The translations under genes were made by a program, and so were the position numbers. The notes under the pieces were generated by a model that made no database searches, had not been told where the DNA came from, and saw nothing but the letters and a program-made list of their open reading frames with translations. From Azonexus sp. (GTDB lineage: Bacteria > Pseudomonadota > Gammaproteobacteria > Burkholderiales > Rhodocyclaceae), in NCBI GenBank assembly GCA_030697085.1, contig JAUYQT010000266.1, positions 1-8,787 of the forward strand: a stretch of 8,787 nucleotides of DNA. The letters run 5' to 3'. This document shows positions 5,532 through 8,787 of this stretch, piece by piece. Each line of letters starts with the position of its first letter. Position 1 is the stretch's first letter.

Positions 5532-7628
5532 TCAGAACTTGTAGCTCATCCCGACTTCAAAATTCCGCTCCACGCCGGGGAATATCCCGTCCGGATTGCG
5601 GCTGGCAATGTATTTCCGGTCGAACAGATTACGCACTGCACCAAACACCCGCCACTGCTTGCTGATGCTGTACTGAGCATTCAGGTTGAAGGTTGTATAC
5701 GCTGGAATTTCGCCACGACGACCGTCGGTATTCTCGGCGACGGTGTTTTCCGGATCAACAAACTGGCCGGAAACATGGCTGGCACTCAGACCCGTCATCA
5801 GCCCACCGGTCTTGTAGTTCACCGCCATATTTGCCGTCAGTTCTGGCGCATAGGGCAAACGGTTGCCATTGCGATCGATACCACCAACGATTTTGGTGTT
5901 GTTGTATTTTGCAGTCGGCATATAAGTTGCGTTCGTAGCCACACTCCAACCAGCGCCGATATCGAAGCCCAACGCACCTTCGATGCCTCGATTAATAGTC
6001 TCGCCAGCATTCGTCACCGTCGCCCCGACACCACCGGATTCAGATTGTGGCACGATCTGGTTGGCAAAATCCATCTGGAACACAGTGGCCTCGTAGCGCC
6101 AGCGATTCGCCGCACCACGCACGCCGAGTTCAAGGTTGACCGAACGTTCGGCATCGAGCTGCTGGTCAACTCCGCCTGCGCTGATCGCGGTGGCCACCAT
6201 GGCCGGCGAAAAACCCTTGTAAGCGCCGGCAAACAACTGCGCCTGCGGCATTGCCTGCCAAGTCAGGCCCAAACCAGGCATGACTTCAACACTGCTGGAC
6301 TTGCCGGAAACACCACTCAACTCGTTCTTGCGCTCCTGCTCATACGATTCGATACGCAGGCCAACGGTGGTCGCCAGCGTCTCGGTAATGAGAAACCGAT
6401 TCTGACCATAGAAAGCGATACCTTGGGCCTTTTGGGTCTCATCACCGGTCAAAGCCCCGGAGCGGGCGTTTGGATCAGTTCTTGAGCTTATCGTCTTGCT
6501 GCTCAAAGAGTCGCTATGCAGACGAATGCCGATTTCCGCCTCGTTCTTGATGCCAAAGCCGTTGAAATTGACAAACAGCCGGCTGTCGATCCCCGCCATG
6601 ACAAAGGAGCGATTGCGTCCGGTCATACAGTTAACGGTGCCGTTGCAGGGCTGGAAAGTCGTACCGTTGGCGCTGCGCGCGGCGATATCCCGGCGCCAGT
6701 AATCTCGGTCCAGCTGGCTCCAGTACACCAGCGTTTTGAGCTTCATGTCCGCATTGATCTCGAGTTCATGGTTGAGATCGAAGGCGTTGCGCTCGGTCAG
6801 AAAATAATCGTTCGGCGCCGGGTTCTTGGTCGGATTATTGCGGTACTCATTAGGCCGCAGTCCAACGTAGGAGGTGTTGATCTTGTTGTCGTAGTGCGAG
6901 AACTTGGCACTGATCCATTGCTTGTCGCCAATCGCCATGCCGCCTTTGATAACAATATCGTTCATATCAAAGCCGTTGTTGCGGAAACCGTCACCCTTCG
7001 AAGTCACCAGGCTGATGCCGCCGATTGCCTCGCCCGACGCCGCCGTGCCGCCAGCATCAAGACCAAGCAGGGTGTAACCGTGAGAGCCAACCTTTCCCGT
7101 TACCTTGACGCCCTCTTCAATTTTTTTGGTCTTGTAATTAATCACGCCGCCGATCGTGGTTGGCCCGTAACGCAACCCGGCTGCGCCCTTGAGCACCTCA
7201 ATGCTTTCCATCCGCTCGATACGTGGGCTGTAATAGGACTCATTGGCCAGGAACAGGCCAGGCGCCACCGGTACGCCATCTTCCAGCACCAACAGTTTTT
7301 GACTGCGGTTCGGATTCAGGCCGCGCATGCCGATGTTTGGAATAAAGCCGTAACCTTCCTCCTCCCGCACCACGACACCCGGCACCGCCTTGAGCGCGTC
7401 CTGGACGGACAAAGGCTGACGGAGTGCCAAATCTTCCTTGGTGATGATGGCAACAGCCCCAGGAAGCTTGGCGATCGCCTGTTCGCCTTTGCCAACCACG
7501 TCGATACTCGGCAACTCGACCTCGGCAAAACTCAGCGTCGGAAAATTCAGGGCAACCGTGAGAGCCAGAGCCAACTTCGTTTTGGTCAGGGGCTGCATAT
7601 CGTTTCGGTGCGGGGACTGACTGTTCAT
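5532..7628 (-). CDS. TonB-dependent outer-membrane receptor, FecA-like
   Basis: 698 residues, usual length for a TonB-dependent siderophore or metal-chelate receptor. A Sec signal peptide ends at PTLSFA, followed by a TonB-box-like LPSIDVVGKG. The plug domain (about 50-160) contains LSVQDALKAVPGVVVREEE, IGMRGLNPNRSQKLLVLEDG and VLKGAAGLRYGPTTIGGVIN, which resembles the FecA group. The rest is a 22-strand barrel with the C-terminal motif NLFDRKYIASR and a final aromatic residue (GMSYKF), the outer-membrane assembly signal. The N-terminal signalling domain of FecA is absent and no fecI/fecR-type pair is adjacent, so it is unlikely to signal to a sigma factor. The ligand cannot be read from sequence; ferric citrate or another iron chelate is a guess from family. 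One Cys pair (PCNGTVNC) may form a disulfide in an extracellular loop. The start ATG at 7628 has an ideal ribosome site; an internal Met (codon 11) could also serve the signal peptide. Confidence 0.93.
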   Translation of the reverse strand: MNSQSPHRNDMQPLTKTKLALALTVALNFPTLSFAEVELPSIDVVGKGEQAIAKLPGAVAIITKEDLALRQPLSVQDALKAVPGVVVREEEGYGFIPNIGMRGLNPNRSQKLLVLEDGVPVAPGLFLANESYYSPRIERMESIEVLKGAAGLRYGPTTIGGVINYKTKKIEEGVKVTGKVGSHGYTLLGLDAGGTAASGEAIGGISLVTSKGDGFRNNGFDMNDIVIKGGMAIGDKQWISAKFSHYDNKINTSYVGLRPNEYRNNPTKNPAPNDYFLTERNAFDLNHELEINADMKLKTLVYWSQLDRDYWRRDIAARSANGTTFQPCNGTVNCMTGRNRSFVMAGIDSRLFVNFNGFGIKNEAEIGIRLHSDSLSSKTISSRTDPNARSGALTGDETQKAQGIAFYGQNRFLITETLATTVGLRIESYEQERKNELSGVSGKSSSVEVMPGLGLTWQAMPQAQLFAGAYKGFSPAMVATAISAGGVDQQLDAERSVNLELGVRGAANRWRYEATVFQMDFANQIVPQSESGGVGATVTNAGETINRGIEGALGFDIGAGWSVATNATYMPTAKYNNTKIVGGIDRNGNRLPYAPELTANMAVNYKTGGLMTGLSASHVSGQFVDPENTVAENTDGRRGEIPAYTTFNLNAQYSISKQWRVFGAVRNLFDRKYIASRNPDGIFPGVERNFEVGMSYKF

Positions 7629-7634
7629 CAAAAA

Positions 7635-7640
7635 CTCCTT
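7635..7640 (-). promoter_or_regulatory. Ribosome binding site of the TonB receptor gene
   Basis: On the minus strand AAGGAG lies six bases before ATG at 7628. This makes ATG preferable to the TTG immediately before it (7631-7629), which would be too close. Confidence 0.7.
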
Positions 7641-7713
7641 GTGTCAAAACTTTGGCTGGCTTGACGCAAGGCTTGCGGCTGGCTGGCTAGAATGGGTTAA
7701 ATAAGTGTGCATA

Positions 7714-7730
7714 TGTAAAATCTTGTAAAA
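7714..7730. repeat. Direct repeat TGTAAAA with 10-bp period upstream of the receptor gene
   Basis: TGTAAAA occurs at 7714-7720 and 7724-7730, one helical turn apart, about 85-100 bp before the receptor start. On the minus strand it reads TTTTACA twice. It could bind a regulator on one DNA face or be part of AT-rich promoter DNA. Confidence 0.35.
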
Positions 7731-7739
7731 CAATGCAAA

Positions 7740-7754
7740 TGGTAACAATTCGTA
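7740..7754. promoter_or_regulatory. Possible Fur-box-like site upstream of the receptor gene
   Basis: TGGTAACAATTCGTA matches the 15-base Fur core TGATAATNATTATCA at 9 of 14 defined positions. It lies about 112 bp upstream of the receptor start, where iron-responsive control of a TonB receptor would be expected. The match is only partial and the distance is somewhat large, so this is a weak call. Confidence 0.25.
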
Positions 7755-7904
7755 TTACTCTGGTCAACGCACCCGTCCAACCCGGCAAAAGCTTGTCAGG
7801 AAATTATTGGAACGGTCATGCCTGGTGCCAGATAAGCAAGCACCATCACCTGCCTACCGAAACGCTCGATGACCACGGCCCTGCCCCGCATCTATTCACG
7901 AACA

Positions 7905-7923
7905 AAAGGGGTCAGACCCCTTT
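7905..7923. repeat. Perfect GGGGTC palindrome
   Basis: AAAGGGGTC (7905-7913) and GACCCCTTT (7915-7923) are perfect 9-bp arms around one central A. I recall palindromes of this kind recurring in proteobacterial genomes, sometimes near IS200-like/REP-associated transposases; no transposase is present here. It may be a dispersed-repeat copy or a remnant. Confidence 0.6.
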
Positions 7924-7956
7924 GCTGTTGTCGAGCCCCCTTTGCCGTTGCCGTTG
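7917..7956. repeat. Short direct repeats CCCCTTTGCYGTTG and CCGTTG
   Basis: CCCCTTTGCTGTTG (7917-7930) recurs as CCCCTTTGCCGTTG (7937-7950), period 20, one mismatch. CCGTTG is then doubled in tandem (7945-7956). The first copy overlaps the right arm of the GGGGTC palindrome, suggesting local duplication at that site. Confidence 0.5.
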
Positions 7957-8046
7957 CGCCATTGTTGTCACGAAAATCAACGATTTAGCGCACTCCTATG
8001 CTCGCAAGGCCAGTATTAAATAAGTTGTGTATAACGGAGCTGCCTT

Positions 8047-8172
8047 ATGTTGCGATTGCCCTGCCTGTTTAGTCAGAAGCACGCCAACGCATTATTCGAT
8101 GGCATCCAATACAATTCATGCCCAGACAAGGCTGCTACGATGACTCCCTCGTTAAAACTCAAACCTGAATAG
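8047..8172 (+). CDS. Possible 41-residue leader ORF in the HDOD gene frame (doubtful)
   Basis: ATG at 8047 follows GGAG (8036-8039) by seven bases and opens 41 codons (beginning MLRLPCLFSQKH) ending in TAG at 8170-8172. The frame is the same as that of the HDOD gene, whose ATG is 12 bases after this stop. The peptide resembles nothing I know. It might be a leader whose termination feeds re-initiation at the poorly spaced HDOD start, a former N-terminal extension cut by a stop, or chance. A TATAAC at 8030-8035, if used as a -10, would start RNA after the GGAG and argue against translation. Confidence 0.2.
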   Translation: MLRLPCLFSQKHANALFDGIQYNSCPDKAATMTPSLKLKPE

Positions 8173-8184
8173 GCAAGACCCGCC

Positions 8185-8787
8185 ATGACCAACTCGCTAT
8201 CAGAATCCGAGATCGAAAAAACGCTGAAGGGAATTATCATTCCCCCGCGGCCCGAGGTGTTAGTCAAGCTCGGGGCTGAAATGAAGCGGGATGACCCTGA
8301 CCCGCGCGTCGTTGCCAGTTTGCTTAGCGCCGATGTCGGGCTTGCCGCTGCGATGCTGAAGACGATCAACTCACCTTTTTTTGGGCGAACCAGCAAAATC
8401 AGCTCGGTCGCCAGCGCTATTGGCCTGATGGGCATGAAGATGACCAATCAGTTGATCACCGGGCTAGTGCTCAGAAATGCCGTCGCCGGTGAAGCGCGGT
8501 CGCTCGAGCGATTCTGGGATAGCGCCGAAAAAGTTGCGGGAATCGCCTCTTTCATTGCTTTGAAACTGCCCGGCGTGTCACGCGATGACGCCTATAGTTT
8601 CGGACTGTTTCGGGATATCGGCATCCCGATCTTGATGGGAAAATTTCCAGACTACCGGCAGACACTGGCCATGCTCGATGCAGCCAGTGACCAATGCCCA
8701 ACGGATATCGAGGATGAGCGGCACGCCACCAACCACGCAACGCTCGGTTATCTGGTCGCCAAAAGCTGGTTTCTTCCGGCCCCCATC
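8185..8787 (+). CDS. HDOD-domain signalling protein (3' end outside window)
   Basis: 201 codons to the right edge with no stop. The HDOD pattern is clear: IPPRPEVLVKLGAEM, then SLLSADVGLAAAMLKTINSPFFG, ISSVASAIGLMGMKMTNQLI, FGLFRDIGIPILMG, and HATLGYLVAKSWFLPAPI. HDOD is an HD-related fold usually lacking the metal-binding HD pair and linked to regulatory output rather than hydrolysis; such proteins occur in c-di-GMP, chemotaxis and stress regulation. No signal peptide or membrane segment is seen. ATG at 8185 is the first in-frame start after TAG (8170-8172). Its ribosome site is poor (AGG about 11 bases upstream), so translation may be weak or coupled to the upstream mini-ORF. Whether an output domain follows is not visible. 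Confidence 0.88.
   Translation, partial: MTNSLSESEIEKTLKGIIIPPRPEVLVKLGAEMKRDDPDPRVVASLLSADVGLAAAMLKTINSPFFGRTSKISSVASAIGLMGMKMTNQLITGLVLRNAVAGEARSLERFWDSAEKVAGIASFIALKLPGVSRDDAYSFGLFRDIGIPILMGKFPDYRQTLAMLDAASDQCPTDIEDERHATNHATLGYLVAKSWFLPAPI

Larger units (their letters stand above)
7629..8184. other. 556-bp non-coding region between divergent receptor and HDOD genes
   Basis: No convincing gene. The left part (7641-7760) is AT-rich and is the upstream control region of the receptor. The middle (7755-7900) shows nothing I recognise; no conserved riboswitch core, in particular no cobalamin-type element, was noticed. At 7905-7956 lie a GGGGTC palindrome and CCCCTTTGC/CCGTTG repeats. The right part (8030-8184) holds a short in-frame mini-ORF and the HDOD gene leader. 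Confidence 0.6.

Noticed and set aside
5362..5544. 60-codon open frame on the plus strand after msrA
   Set aside because: It runs through the strong terminator at 5493-5526 and into the convergent receptor gene, and has no good ribosome site.
5775..6485. 236-codon open frame on the plus strand
   Set aside because: Antisense to the receptor barrel; no ribosome site or domain.
7629..7631. TTG as start of the TonB receptor
   Set aside because: The ATG directly after it has the ideal six-base spacing to AAGGAG; TTG would be only three bases away.
6516..7664. 382-codon open frame on the plus strand
   Set aside because: Entirely antisense to the well-supported TonB receptor; the peptide shows no domain and arises from the receptor's codon bias.
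7629..7800. Cobalamin riboswitch upstream of the TonB receptor
   Set aside because: Considered because such receptors often carry one, but I could not find a B12-box-like core or the space for it close to the start.
7733..8023. 96-codon open frame in the spacer upstream of the HDOD gene
   Set aside because: No Shine-Dalgarno before its ATG, it reads across the GGGGTC palindrome and repeats, and the peptide has no recognisable feature.
8007..8035. Sigma-70 promoter with -10 TATAAC before the HDOD gene
   Set aside because: The -10 hexamer is good, but no acceptable -35 lies 16-18 bases upstream and no TGn extension is correctly placed, so I do not call it as a promoter.

Overview
The window looks like chromosomal DNA of a betaproteobacterium, most likely a Rhodocyclaceae relative (Dechloromonas/Azonexus type). 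This is inferred from moderately high GC, the style of the proteins (a large c-di-GMP hybrid regulator, an HDOD protein, exported Msr proteins, a TonB receptor) and dispersed palindromes of the TTCGGGC...GTCGAAG kind. No rRNA, tRNA, CRISPR array, phage gene or transposase gene was seen.

Layout, left to right. (1) Positions 1-2672, minus strand: a very large signalling protein, REC-PAS-PAS-GGDEF-EAL-REC. It starts at a TTG codon and is cut by the left window edge inside its second receiver domain. Its GGDEF active site is degenerate (SGNEF), but the RxxD inhibitory-site motif and the EAL residues are intact, so it reads as a c-di-GMP phosphodiesterase with a GGDEF-derived sensing domain. (2) Positions 2931-3935, plus strand: a radical SAM protein of the ArsS type (arsenosugar-biosynthesis family with a Cys-rich C-terminus). 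(3) Positions 3932-4049: a nearly perfect, about 118-bp inverted-repeat element, MITE- or REP-like, bounded by TTAA on both sides; its left end contains the stop codon of the radical SAM gene. (4) Positions 4151-5310, plus strand: a translationally coupled msrB-msrA pair encoding two exported methionine sulfoxide reductases with complementary stereospecificity (R and S). (5) Positions 5493-5526: a strong bidirectional terminator shared by msrA and the convergent receptor gene. (6) Positions 5532-7628, minus strand: a FecA-like TonB-dependent outer-membrane receptor without the N-terminal signalling domain. (7) Positions 7629-8184: a 556-bp non-coding region with the receptor's upstream control region, a GGGGTC palindrome, short direct repeats and the leader of the next gene. 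(8) Position 8185 to the right edge, plus strand: the first 201 codons of an HDOD-domain protein.

Working together: msrB and msrA form an envelope-protein repair module that reduces both methionine sulfoxide diastereomers outside the cytoplasm. ArsS lies upstream in the same orientation but is separated by the inverted-repeat element, so it may not share their transcript. The receptor would import a ferric chelate or similar ligand across the outer membrane and is probably metal-regulated. The two signalling genes at the edges are not obviously linked to the centre. I see no clear new multi-gene system. The most unusual items are the domain architecture and SGNEF/RxxD combination of the left gene, the inverted-repeat element at the arsS stop codon, and the in-frame mini-ORF directly before the HDOD gene.
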